Origin: an uncultured Roseburia sp.
GTDB lineage: Bacteria; Bacillota; Clostridia; Lachnospirales; Lachnospiraceae
Assembly (NCBI GenBank): GCA_947384095.1
Contig: CANDFU010000064.1
Location: 1 to 7,915 of the forward strand
Direction: 5' to 3'
DNA length: 7,915 nucleotides
Shown here: positions 1-7,264 of the stretch, in pieces
Layout of the letters: each line of letters opens with the position of its first letter
Position numbering within the stretch: the first letter of the stretch is position 1
Made by a program: the position numbers and the translations under genes
Notes under the pieces: model-generated
Seen by the model: only the letters and a program-made list of their open reading frames with translations
The model's database searches: none
What the model was told of the DNA's origin: nothing

Positions 1-47
1 CAACACAATAACCTACACTCTTTCCCTACACGACGCTCTTCCGATCT
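1..47 (+). other. Illumina TruSeq adapter contamination at contig end
   Basis: Positions 13-47 match the 3' part of the Illumina TruSeq universal/read-1 adapter, ending in the characteristic CTCTTCCGATCT with its terminal T at 47. Bases 1-12 do not continue the single-index adapter. Positions 3-6 (ACAC) followed by eight bases (7-14) and then ACACTCTTTCCC would fit a dual-index layout with an i5 barcode, but this is an inference and base 2 mismatches the P5 sequence. Genomic sequence therefore starts at about position 48. The adapter is open in the frame of the downstream gene and reads as TLSLHDALPI, a typical adapter-derived peptide, so gene callers will extend the mannosidase into it. Confidence 0.96.
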
Positions 48-1042
48 TGCTCACATTAAATGATTACGGGCAGATCGTGCGCCTTTATGACAGGGAAGCA
101 GACCGGGAGGTCATTCCGGAAGGGCAGAGGGCAAACGTCCTGCAGCTGTTTGAAGATAAGCCGCTCGGCAACGACGCGTGGGACATTGATATCTTCTATC
201 AGGAAAAGATGCGGGAGATCACGGAACTGACGGCGTTTGAGATTACAGAGTGCGGCCCCCTCAGGCTGGTAATCCATATGGAGTGGAAATATATGCATTC
301 CCATCTCGCGCAGGATATGATCGTATACGCTGCAGACCGGAGGATTGATTTTGTCACCAGGGTAGATTACCATGAGACGCATCAGTTGTTAAAAGCCGCT
401 TTCCCGGTGGATATCCGCACCACATACGGGACGTTCGACGTACAGTATGGCAATGTACGGCGGCCGAATCACTGGAACACGAGCTGGGATCAGGCAAAAT
501 TCGAGACGGTGGCGCATCGTTTTGCAGATCTGTCAGAATATGGCTATGGCGTCGGCCTTCTCAACGACTGTAAGTACGGGCACGATGTGAAGGATAATAT
601 GCTGCGCATTACGCTGCTGAAGGCGGCGACGCATCCGGATCACAGCCAGGATCAGGGAGAGCACATGTTTACCTATGCACTGTATCCGCACAGGGGCGGC
701 TTTGTGGAAGGCGGGGTGGTACAGGAGGCGGCTGCCCTGAATGTGCCGCTTTCCGTAAAAGCAGGAAAGGTGTCGCTGCCGTTTGAGAGTTTCCTTTCCT
801 TTGACAAGGAATGTGTGGAACTGGATGCAGTCAAGAAGACAGAGGACGGCAGATATATTGCCGTACGTTTTCATGACTTTACGGGCGGGACAAACCGGAT
901 CGCAGTCAGGACCGGGTTTAGCTGGAAAAAATACTGCGTCAGCGATCTGAGAGAGCGTCCGCTCAGTGACTGGGAGCAGGCGGGGGAGATTGTACTTACG
1001 GTGAAGCCGTATGAGATCGTGACATTGCTTTTTGAAGTCTGA
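48..1042 (+). CDS. GH38-type alpha-mannosidase, C-terminal fragment (5' partial)
   Basis: This is the C-terminal part, about 330 residues, of a glycoside hydrolase family 38 alpha-mannosidase, which hydrolyses terminal alpha-mannosyl residues and is usually cytoplasmic in bacteria. Family members run to about 1000 residues, so the N-terminal catalytic domain with the nucleophile and zinc site is missing and activity cannot be judged. Recognisable C-terminal beta-domain blocks, counted from the first complete codon at 50, are NVLQLFEDKP...DAWDIDIFY (about residues 30-51), GNVRRPNHWNTSWD (about 135-148), YGVGLLNDCKYGHDVKDN (about 166-183) and DQGEHMFTYALYPH (about 201-214). The end, EIVLTVKPYEIVTLLFEV, is typical of the family terminus. 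The apparent TTG start at 47 uses the adapter's last base and is an artefact. The gene ends in three consecutive in-frame stops, TGA TAA TAG (1040-1048). It lies just upstream of, and co-oriented with, the sensor kinase. There is no signal of a frameshift. The family call is firm; the exact linkage specificity is unknown. Confidence 0.92.
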
Positions 1043-1072
1043 TAATAGCTTAATCCGCTGCATAATTCAAAA

Positions 1073-1108
1073 GCACAGCCGCATAGGAAATCAGGGTATG
1101 CGGCTGGC
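1073..1108 (+). other. Stem-loop between mannosidase and kinase genes
   Basis: CAGCCGCATA (1076-1085) pairs perfectly with TATGCGGCTG (1097-1106) around an 11-nt loop, and two further pairs (G1073-C1108, C1074-G1107) form across a single bulged A1075. No T-run follows on the + strand (the next bases are GCAGCGAAAACG), so it is not a standard intrinsic terminator in that direction. It could reduce read-through, mark an RNA processing or stability point, or be a protein-binding site. The pairing is seen directly; the role is inferred. Confidence 0.6.
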
Positions 1109-1150
1109 GCAGCGAAAACGGGCAGAATGCTGATTAAGAGAAAGCGCGGC

Positions 1151-1160
1151 AGGGAAAGGA
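1151..1160 (+). promoter_or_regulatory. Ribosome binding site deciding the kinase start
   Basis: AGGGAAAGGA precedes the ATG at 1169 with 8 nt between AAGGA and the start codon. The upstream in-frame ATG at 1127 has only the weak sequence ACGGGC before it. This favours 1169 as the start of the kinase. Confidence 0.65.
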
Positions 1161-1168
1161 TAAAGGGC

Positions 1169-2908
1169 ATGAAGGGGGATTCCAGACAGCTATTCCGGAA
1201 GCTGCAGCTTGTCTACACGCTGGTTCTTGTCTGCGCGGTGGGGCTGCTTGCCGCATATTCACTATCGGCGTCGAAGATACAGACGCAGGAGACAAATCTG
1301 GAATATATGAAGATGGCGGGGACAGGCGCGCGGGATTACATTCTGGAGTGCCTTGAAAATACCGATTATATTCACAATATCTTATACAATTCATACAGTG
1401 ATCTGGAAGAACTACAGCACTACATTTCCGATGAAGTCGACGAGTACATGAGGTTCAGGCTTAACCGGTACGGCAACAGTGCCTCTGTGTCATATTCCGG
1501 GGTCGAGGATCTTTTTTCTTCCATATTTGCAAGTAACAGCCGGATTTGTAGTATCCGGCTTTACAGTTTCACACAGGAAATACTCACTTCCTATGAGGCG
1601 GACGGGACAAGCCGCCGGGACAGGCAGACAAGGCAGCAGGCGGAACTGGCTGCCAGGACATCTGTCCATATGGACGGAAACGGTGAAGTGCTCTGTTTTC
1701 GGAAAAAATTACTGAATCCAGTCTCTCTGGAGGAACTCGGGTGGGTGGAGCTGGGGTTTTCCGGACAGCCGCTGCTGGAGATTGAAGCGTTTTATGACAT
1801 GACCCAGATTGTCGTGTACAATGAGGAGAACGAGGCTGTGTTCCTGTCGGATCCGGAGATGATGTGGGATCCGGACAGCAGCGCCAGCGATATCGAAAAA
1901 GAGGCCGGCGTCTATGCGGCAGAGGAGGCGGCGGGAAATTACCGTGTCCTCACAATATTGAAAAAGAAAGAGGCGGGCCGCTTATCAGTTTTCAGCTTTT
2001 TAACAATTCTGACGGTCAGCATTCTGCTGATTGCGGCGGGGGAGGCGGGGATTTACGCCTATGTCTCCGGGATCAGACGAAGGCTGGATGAGATTGTCGA
2101 CGGAATGGAACGGGTGAAAAAAGGGGATCTGGACATGAGGATCGCACACCGGGAAAAGTGGGACGAACTGGACATTATCGCAGACAGCTTTAATCTGATG
2201 TGCCAGGATCTGGACCGTTACATACAAAAAAGTTATCTTGCGGAAATTGAGCAGAAAAATGCGGAGATGGCGGCGCTTCAGAGCCAGATCAATCCTCATT
2301 TTCTCTATAATACCCTTGAGGCCATAAGGATGAAGGCCATCTGCAACGGGGACAGGGAGGTCGGGCGCATGCTCTACAGCATGGCGGCCATGTTTCAGAG
2401 CCAGTTAAAAGAAGCGGACGTCATTGCGCTTGCGCAGGAACTGCATTATGCGAAAAAATATATGGAATTGTTCGAGTACCGATACCATGATAAATTTTCG
2501 TGGGAGGTGGACTGCGGGGAGGCGTTTTTGCAGGTTCCCATCATTAAGTTTGTGATACAGCCGGTATTGGAGAATTATTTTGCCCATGGTATCCGGCTGG
2601 AGGCGGACGATAACCGGATCCGGATCCTGGTATGTTCCGACGGGGAAGATTATATCCGGATTGAGATTGCGGATAACGGGAGGGGGATGACAGAGGCTGA
2701 GATGGCGGAAAAAAATGCCGCGCTTTTTGCGGGCGAGCTGGACGTGCACAAGTCCATGGGGCTTTCGAATGTGAACCGCCGGCTGAGGGCCGTATATGGG
2801 CAGACGTGCGGCCTTCGTCTTGACAAAAATACGGCGGGCGGCCTGACGGTGACGCTGAAGATTTTGCGGGAAGAGGGTACGCAGACTGTTTTCCGGGAGG
2901 GACTGTGA
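1169..2908 (+). CDS. YesM-like sensor histidine kinase of a two-component system
   Basis: This is a membrane-bound sensor kinase of the LytS/YesM type (His_kinase family plus HATPase). It autophosphorylates on histidine and passes the phosphate to the adjacent response regulator. From the ATG at 1169 it has 579 residues: basic N-terminus; TM1 about 12-32; an extracytoplasmic sensor region about 33-270 that I cannot assign to a named domain; TM2 about 272-299; HAMP linker about 296-352; H-box LQSQINPHFLYNTLE with phospho-accepting His377; N-box QPVLENYFAHG with Asn469; G1 box ADNGRGM with Asp502; and G2 box MGLSNVNRRL about 530-539. All expected catalytic motifs are intact. The N-box carries YFA where family members often have AIV-type residues. 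An in-frame ATG at 1127 would add 14 mostly basic residues, but the better ribosome site and the family-typical MK...LFRKLQLVYTLV beginning favour 1169. Its stop overlaps the regulator start, indicating co-expression. The signal is probably a carbohydrate, judged from context only. Confidence 0.93.
   Translation: MKGDSRQLFRKLQLVYTLVLVCAVGLLAAYSLSASKIQTQETNLEYMKMAGTGARDYILECLENTDYIHNILYNSYSDLEELQHYISDEVDEYMRFRLNRYGNSASVSYSGVEDLFSSIFASNSRICSIRLYSFTQEILTSYEADGTSRRDRQTRQQAELAARTSVHMDGNGEVLCFRKKLLNPVSLEELGWVELGFSGQPLLEIEAFYDMTQIVVYNEENEAVFLSDPEMMWDPDSSASDIEKEAGVYAAEEAAGNYRVLTILKKKEAGRLSVFSFLTILTVSILLIAAGEAGIYAYVSGIRRRLDEIVDGMERVKKGDLDMRIAHREKWDELDIIADSFNLMCQDLDRYIQKSYLAEIEQKNAEMAALQSQINPHFLYNTLEAIRMKAICNGDREVGRMLYSMAAMFQSQLKEADVIALAQELHYAKKYMELFEYRYHDKFSWEVDCGEAFLQVPIIKFVIQPVLENYFAHGIRLEADDNRIRILVCSDGEDYIRIEIADNGRGMTEAEMAEKNAALFAGELDVHKSMGLSNVNRRLRAVYGQTCGLRLDKNTAGGLTVTLKILREEGTQTVFREGL
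2895..2900 (+). promoter_or_regulatory. Ribosome binding site deciding the regulator start
   Basis: GGGAGG at 2895-2900 lies inside the end of the kinase gene. It is 7 nt from the ATG at 2908 and only 4 nt from the GTG at 2905, so the ATG is the better start. The kinase stop and this ATG share one base (TGATG), a classic arrangement for translational coupling. Confidence 0.7.
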
Positions 2909-4491
2909 TGAGAAAAGTAATGCTGGTGGAGGATGAGGAATTTATCCTGCTGGGACTGGAGAATATTATTGACTGGGAAGCGCTCGGGCTTACAATCGTG
3001 CATAAGGCGCACAATGGCGTGGAAGCGCTGGAAATGCTGAAAAAGGAACGGGCGGATATAATCGTTACAGACGTGAGTATGCCGCTGATGGGAGGCCTGG
3101 AGCTGATAGAACAGGTACGCTGTTCGGACCGTGCAATACGCTTTGTGATTCTGTCGGGCTACAGTGAATTTGAATACGCGCGCGCCGCCGTAAGGCTGGA
3201 TGTGGAGGATTATATCTTAAAACCGATCAATGAGGAAGAACTGGTCAAGGCGCTGACAAACTGTATACAGAAACTGAACCGGATGGAGGAAGAACAGGAT
3301 TCCCTGATCGACCGGAAGGTAGAGTTTCTGTCGTTTCTGGGAGGAGAACATGGCGATCCGGAGCGGGAGCGGTATCTTGAAAAACTTGGCCTTACAGATG
3401 CCGGGAGTGTGTTCAGGGCGGCGGTGATGAAGATTGACCTTTCAAGACTCGCCGGATATAAGATAACCGATGTCACTCATTTTATTCTTGCGAGAAAAGT
3501 GCGGGGAATGCTTAAGGTCTGGCACCTGCAGGGCAGCAGCCTTCTGTTGCTGCTGTGTCTTCCGGGAGAAGAGGCAAAGCCGGCTTTGCAAAAGGAAAGC
3601 GGATCTTCTCCGGAGGGGCGGGCAGACACAGGGGAAATGCCCACGTCCGGAGAATGGTTTTCGGATCTGCAGAACGATCTGGAGATTGAACTGGGGGTAT
3701 ACAGTTTTCTCACGGTCTCCGGTTTCTTTTCGGATTTAAGGAGGCTTCCGGAGGTTTATGGCTCCGTTGAAAAGATGCAGCGCTATCTGCTGATCGAGGG
3801 ATACGGCAGCTGTATGGATGAGAGAAAACTTTTAAACCGCGCCGGTACGGATGTCGTTATTGATAAGGAGAAATTTGCCGGGCTTATCATGAAAAAAGAT
3901 CTCGCTGCGGCGGGAGCGTATGTGGAAGATTTATTTATCAATAATATGAAGGAAGAAGTTTCCGTCGACGTTTTTTATCAGATTGCGGCGCGGATTGCGC
4001 TCATCCTGCGGGAAATCTGCCTGGAGTATAAGCTGCAGGGAGAGGGGAGGCAGCTTTATGATGTGATTGATGAGATCTGGCAGGCGGAGGATATTGTCTC
4101 CATCAAGACCATGCTGCTGTCGGAGATCGCAGAAATCATTTCCCGGATTAATATGGAAAATATGCAATATACCCCGGTCGTCCGCCAGATTATGGCGGAA
4201 GTGAAAAACAATTATCAGAATGATATGAATCTCAAGACGCTGGCCTATAAATATCACATGAATACCTCCTATCTTGGGCAGATTTTCCAGAAAGAGGTCG
4301 GCTGCCCGTTTTCGCAGTACTTAAACAGCGTCAGAAATGATATTGCAAAGAAGCTGATTCTGACAACAAACCTGCGCATCAACGATATCGCCAGGGAGGT
4401 CGGATATTCTGACACAAGTTATTTTTACCGGAAGTTTAAACAGAGCTACGGGGTGTCTCCCGCGGCTTTGCGTGAGATGAAAAATTATTGA
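2908..4491 (+). CDS. YesN-like response regulator with AraC-type DNA-binding domain
   Basis: This is a cytoplasmic response regulator of 527 residues and the likely partner of the preceding kinase. The N-terminal receiver domain (about 1-122) has the acidic pocket E8/D9, phospho-acceptor Asp55 in VTDVSMP, Ser83 in LSGYSEFEYA and Lys105 in LKPI. The middle (about 165-300) resembles the degenerate GGDEF-like region found in YesN/CdaR-type regulators. It is interrupted by a polar stretch rich in G, S, E and P at about 220-250 that looks like a flexible insertion. The C-terminus (about 427-527) is an AraC/XylS domain with two helix-turn-helix units, LKTLAYKYHMNTSYLGQIFQKEVG and INDIAREVGYSDTSYFYRKFKQSYG. 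Such proteins usually activate neighbouring sugar-transport genes by binding direct repeats near the -35 region. The phased repeats just downstream (4529-4579) are a plausible target. GTG at 2905 is the alternative start, adding one Met. Confidence 0.94.
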   Translation: MRKVMLVEDEEFILLGLENIIDWEALGLTIVHKAHNGVEALEMLKKERADIIVTDVSMPLMGGLELIEQVRCSDRAIRFVILSGYSEFEYARAAVRLDVEDYILKPINEEELVKALTNCIQKLNRMEEEQDSLIDRKVEFLSFLGGEHGDPERERYLEKLGLTDAGSVFRAAVMKIDLSRLAGYKITDVTHFILARKVRGMLKVWHLQGSSLLLLLCLPGEEAKPALQKESGSSPEGRADTGEMPTSGEWFSDLQNDLEIELGVYSFLTVSGFFSDLRRLPEVYGSVEKMQRYLLIEGYGSCMDERKLLNRAGTDVVIDKEKFAGLIMKKDLAAAGAYVEDLFINNMKEEVSVDVFYQIAARIALILREICLEYKLQGEGRQLYDVIDEIWQAEDIVSIKTMLLSEIAEIISRINMENMQYTPVVRQIMAEVKNNYQNDMNLKTLAYKYHMNTSYLGQIFQKEVGCPFSQYLNSVRNDIAKKLILTTNLRINDIAREVGYSDTSYFYRKFKQSYGVSPAALREMKNY

Positions 4492-4602
4492 GACTGACGG
4501 CCGCGCGCGGACAATCTGACGGACAAAATATAAAATTTTTCCAAAAACCATAAAATGTACATAAAATCTATAAATTGTAAACTAGGATAAATCCGGCGAT
4601 AT
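4492..4602 (+). promoter_or_regulatory. Intergenic region with phased 11-bp repeats, candidate regulator operator
   Basis: After the regulator gene there is a GC-rich palindrome, CCGCGCGCGG (4501-4510), flanked by two copies of CTGACGG (4494-4500 and 4516-4522). An AT-rich block follows. CATAAAATGTA (4549-4559) is directly followed by CATAAAATCTA (4560-4570), matching 10 of 11 bases. TATAAATTGTA (4569-4579) matches the first copy at 9 of 11 and TATAAAATTTT (4529-4539) at 8 of 11. Starts at 4529, 4549, 4560 and 4569 are 20, 11 and 9 bp apart, close to whole helical turns, so the copies face one side of the DNA. They end just before the likely -35 position of the transporter promoter. An AraC-type regulator binding here is inferred, not shown. 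Confidence 0.5.
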
Positions 4603-4611
4603 TGTTAAAAT
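4603..4611 (+). promoter_or_regulatory. Candidate extended -10 promoter for the transporter operon
   Basis: TGTTAAAAT at 4603-4611 fits the extended -10 pattern TGnTATAAT with one mismatch. The matching -35 position (about 4583-4588, TAGGAT) is poor, as expected for an extended -10 or activator-dependent promoter. Transcription would begin near 4618, giving a leader of about 64 nt before the ATG at 4682. An alternative reading is TTGTAA (4575-4580) with GATATT (4598-4603) at 17-bp spacing, which is weaker at the -10. Confidence 0.45.
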
Positions 4612-4681
4612 AGAGATATCCATTAAGGGGTTGCTGGTTAAATTGCACAAATCAGATATGCGTAAGGATGGACGGGAGACA

Positions 4682-6196
4682 ATGAATCACAGCGGAAACA
4701 GACTGTGGCGCACCGTGCCCCTTTTGCTGCTTTTTTTCGCAATGTTTGTTCTGGCGGATAGGGATACCGGCGGAAGGGATGAGAGGGCAGGGGAAGAACC
4801 GGTGCATCTGGTCTGGTATCAGATCGGTACGGTGCAGCCGGACGGAAAAGTGGTAGAGAAGCAGGTCAACGATTATGTGTCGGAAAAAATCGGTGTGACG
4901 GTTGAGATCATTCCGGTAAACTGGAATGATTACAATGCAAAGATGCGGAGCGTCATAACTACGGGAGCGCGATGGGATCTGGCATTTTCCAGTTCATGGG
5001 CGAACGATTATCTGGAGATTGCGCAGAAAGGCGTGCTGCTCCCGCTCGATGATCTTCTGGAAGAATATGCGCCCGCACTGCTTGCAGAGACGGACGGACG
5101 CTTCTGGCAGGCTGCCGCGATCAACGGAACAATCTATGGCGTTCCCAGTGAAAAGGAGCTCGGCAATATGCCGATGTGGGTTTTCACGAAGGAGTATGTC
5201 GAGCGGTATGACATTCCGTACGAGACGCTGCACACACTGGAAGACCTTGAACCATGGCTTGCACTGATTGCCGAAAAGGAACCGGATGTGGTTCCGCTAT
5301 ATCTCACGAGTGAATTTACTGCGCCTACTTATATGGATAAAATCATGGATCCTGTCGGGATCGAATACGGAGACGAGACCCTGACTGTCAGAAATGTGTT
5401 TGAAACACAGCGCATGCAGGATACGCTGAAGACGTTGCGGCGGTATTATATGGCCGGGTATATCAACAGCGATGCCGCGGTGGCGCGGGATGACAGGAAA
5501 GTGAAGCGATTTGTCACAAAGGGGGACGGACAGCCGTATGCGGAATCGGTCTGGGGCAGAACGCTGGGGTATGAAGTGGTCGCGTCGGCGATCATGGAGA
5601 CGCAGATCACGAACGCATCGGCGCGGGGCGCGCTGACTGTGATCTCAAAGGACTGCCCGTATCCCGAAAAGGCTGTCGAATTTCTGAATCTGGTCAATAC
5701 GGACCTATATCTGCGCAATCTGCTGAATTACGGGATAGAAAATGTACATTATACGAAGATACCTGTTTCAGCGGAGGAGCTGGAGAGAGCATCCTCAAAA
5801 CGCTTTATTTACGACTGCAAGGTTCATGTGGCGGAGGACAGCGGCTATGCAGTGCCTTATTACGTACAGGGAGGCCTGTACCGCACCTGGGTGCCGGACA
5901 CGGATCCGGTTGATAAATGGGATGCATTTGCGGAATATAACAGAGAATCAGTGGAGGCCCCTACTTTCGGCTTTGATTTTAATGCAGGGCCGGTATCTGG
6001 TCCGCTTTTTGATTTTCGGATTATTCTGGATGAGTATGGACCGGCACTCTACACGGGGACGGTAGATCCGGACGTATATGTTCCGATGCTGAACGCAAAG
6101 CTTTATGAGTATGGGATGCAGGACGTGATTGACGAGATGCAGAGACAGATCGACGCATGGGATCGTCTCCGGAAAGGACAGGAGGTTCCGGAATAA
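4682..6196 (+). CDS. LplA-like extracellular sugar-binding protein with DUF3502-like C-terminus
   Basis: This is the substrate-binding component of a carbohydrate ABC importer, acting outside the cytoplasmic membrane and handing sugar to the two downstream permeases. From the ATG at 4682 it has 504 residues: a Sec-type leader (basic residues to R10, hydrophobic core about 12-25), a type-1-family sugar-binding fold about 40-420, and a C-terminal region about 425-497 (FDFNAGPVSG...LYTGTVDPD...QRQIDAW) typical of DUF3502, found in LplA-type binding proteins. The leader ends FFAMFVLADRD and has no cysteine, so the usual lipoprotein anchor is absent; VLA/D would suit signal peptidase I, or the leader may stay as an anchor. 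The frame is open upstream to TTG 4631, with ATG 4658 as another option, but 4682 places a normal leader at the N-terminus. Its ribosome site is unclear: GGGAG (4674-4678) is only 3 nt away. The substrate is unknown; the nearby mannosidase hints at a mannose-containing glycan. Confidence 0.9.
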   Translation: MNHSGNRLWRTVPLLLLFFAMFVLADRDTGGRDERAGEEPVHLVWYQIGTVQPDGKVVEKQVNDYVSEKIGVTVEIIPVNWNDYNAKMRSVITTGARWDLAFSSSWANDYLEIAQKGVLLPLDDLLEEYAPALLAETDGRFWQAAAINGTIYGVPSEKELGNMPMWVFTKEYVERYDIPYETLHTLEDLEPWLALIAEKEPDVVPLYLTSEFTAPTYMDKIMDPVGIEYGDETLTVRNVFETQRMQDTLKTLRRYYMAGYINSDAAVARDDRKVKRFVTKGDGQPYAESVWGRTLGYEVVASAIMETQITNASARGALTVISKDCPYPEKAVEFLNLVNTDLYLRNLLNYGIENVHYTKIPVSAEELERASSKRFIYDCKVHVAEDSGYAVPYYVQGGLYRTWVPDTDPVDKWDAFAEYNRESVEAPTFGFDFNAGPVSGPLFDFRIILDEYGPALYTGTVDPDVYVPMLNAKLYEYGMQDVIDEMQRQIDAWDRLRKGQEVPE

Positions 6197-6208
6197 CCGC
6201 GGGCACGG

Positions 6209-6267
6209 AGCCGTTCTGGGACGGAGCTTAAAGGTTTTTCGGAAAGAGGGCGCTGGGACGGGCGCCT
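6209..6267 (+). other. Two weak hairpins between binding-protein and permease genes
   Basis: The 93-nt gap (6197-6289) contains CCGT (6211-6214) pairing with ACGG (6221-6224). It also contains GGCGC (6249-6253) pairing with GCGCC (6262-6266) around an 8-nt loop, extendable by a G-T wobble (6248/6267). Neither is followed by a T-run, so termination is not supported. Such stems can protect the upstream binding-protein message and help give it higher expression than the permeases, but here that is only a suggestion. Confidence 0.3.
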
Positions 6268-6289
6268 GGAAAAGAAAAGGAGGGAGAAA

Positions 6290-7249
6290 ATGGAGAATCA
6301 AAATCTGCCAAAAAAAAGGAAAAGAGACAGGTGGGCGAAGCGTGACACGGAGCTGACGATACTGACGCTTCCTACGGTGATATGGTATATCTGCTTTTGC
6401 TACTTCCCGATGTTCGGTATTCTGATGGCGTTTAAGAATTACAAACTGATTGACGGGACGAAGAGTTTCTTTTATAATCTATTAAAGAGTGAGTGGACAG
6501 GATTTAAGAACTTTGAGTTCCTGTTTACGTCCGGTTCCGGCGCGCTGGTTGTGAAGCTGACGCTTCTTTATAACATTGTGTTTATTATCCTGGGAATTGT
6601 GATTCCGGTTGCGCTGTCCCTTATGATGAGCCAGCTTTACAGCAAGCGTTTTGGAAAAACCTGTCAGACGCTGATGTTTCTGCCCTACTTTATGTCGTGG
6701 GTTGTTGTTACTTACTTCGTGTTTGCATTTTTAAGTCCGGATAAAGGTCTTATCAATACCATTCTTGTGAACATGGGAAAAGATCCGGTGAGCTGGTATC
6801 AGGAGACAAAATACTGGCCGGCGATCCTGATTTTCTTAAGCCAGTGGAAAGGGATGGGTTACGGCATGGTCGTCTACCTTGCAACGATCACCGGTATCGA
6901 CAATACGCTTTATGAGGCGGCGATGATCGACGGGGCGACGAAGTTCCAGCAGGCGACAAAGATCACGCTTCCGTTGATGAAGTCCGTGATTATCATGATG
7001 TTCATCCTCGCGATGGGCGGTCTGGTGAGAAGTGATTTCGGTCTTTTCTATCAGGTGACGAAGGGTTCTGATTCGCTGTATACTGTGACAGAGACGATCG
7101 ACGTGTTTATTTATAAGATGATTAAGACACAGCCGAACCCGAATATGGGTTCCGCGGCAGCATTTTTACAGTCGGTTGTGGGCTGCGGACTGATTCTGTT
7201 AAGTAACTGGATTGTGAAGAAAGTCGACAACGAGAGCGCGATTATTTAA
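6290..7249 (+). CDS. LplB-like ABC sugar transporter permease
   Basis: This is an integral membrane permease of 319 residues, of the MalF-like (CUT1) type closest in character to LplB. It forms half of the membrane channel together with the next gene's product. There are six likely membrane segments at about 24-46, 86-112, 126-148, 175-200, 230-250 and 290-309, preceded by a lysine- and arginine-rich cytoplasmic N-terminus. The ATPase-contacting EAA loop is intact: EAAMIDGATKFQQATKITLP, about 209-228. Length is normal for the LplB group. AGGAGGG at 6278-6284 gives an excellent ribosome site 5-6 nt before the ATG. It follows the binding protein by 93 nt and precedes the second permease by 15 nt. 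No ATP-binding subunit is encoded in the window; LplABC-type systems usually share an MsmX-like ATPase encoded elsewhere. Confidence 0.95.
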   Translation: MENQNLPKKRKRDRWAKRDTELTILTLPTVIWYICFCYFPMFGILMAFKNYKLIDGTKSFFYNLLKSEWTGFKNFEFLFTSGSGALVVKLTLLYNIVFIILGIVIPVALSLMMSQLYSKRFGKTCQTLMFLPYFMSWVVVTYFVFAFLSPDKGLINTILVNMGKDPVSWYQETKYWPAILIFLSQWKGMGYGMVVYLATITGIDNTLYEAAMIDGATKFQQATKITLPLMKSVIIMMFILAMGGLVRSDFGLFYQVTKGSDSLYTVTETIDVFIYKMIKTQPNPNMGSAAAFLQSVVGCGLILLSNWIVKKVDNESAII

Positions 7250-7264
7250 GGGGAGGTGGAAAAA

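Noticed and set aside
47..49. TTG as the true start of the mannosidase gene
   Set aside because: Base 47 belongs to the adapter, and the protein begins in the middle of a GH38 C-terminal domain; this is a truncated gene.
533..1063. Minus-strand open frame of 176 codons opposite the mannosidase
   Set aside because: It is the complement of conserved GH38 sequence, with no recognisable motifs and no convincing ribosome site.
1061..1066. CATAAT as a -10 box for a separate kinase promoter
   Set aside because: No acceptable -35 at 16-18 bp upstream (TCTGAT or neighbours), and no correctly placed extended -10 TG.
2544..3014. Minus-strand open frame of 156 codons across the kinase/regulator junction
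   Set aside because: It lies opposite two well-supported coding regions, has a Ser/Pro/Arg-rich low-quality composition, and shows no recognisable family.
4501..4510. CCGCGCGCGG as an intrinsic terminator after the regulator
   Set aside because: As a hairpin it leaves only about 3 pairs around a 4-nt loop and has no following T-run; the T-run at 4536-4540 is too far away.
4631..4681. TTG 4631 or ATG 4658 as the binding-protein start
   Set aside because: TTG 4631 abuts AAGGGG with no spacing and ATG 4658 has no nearby ribosome site; both put a charged 9-17 residue extension before a normal leader. Not fully excluded.
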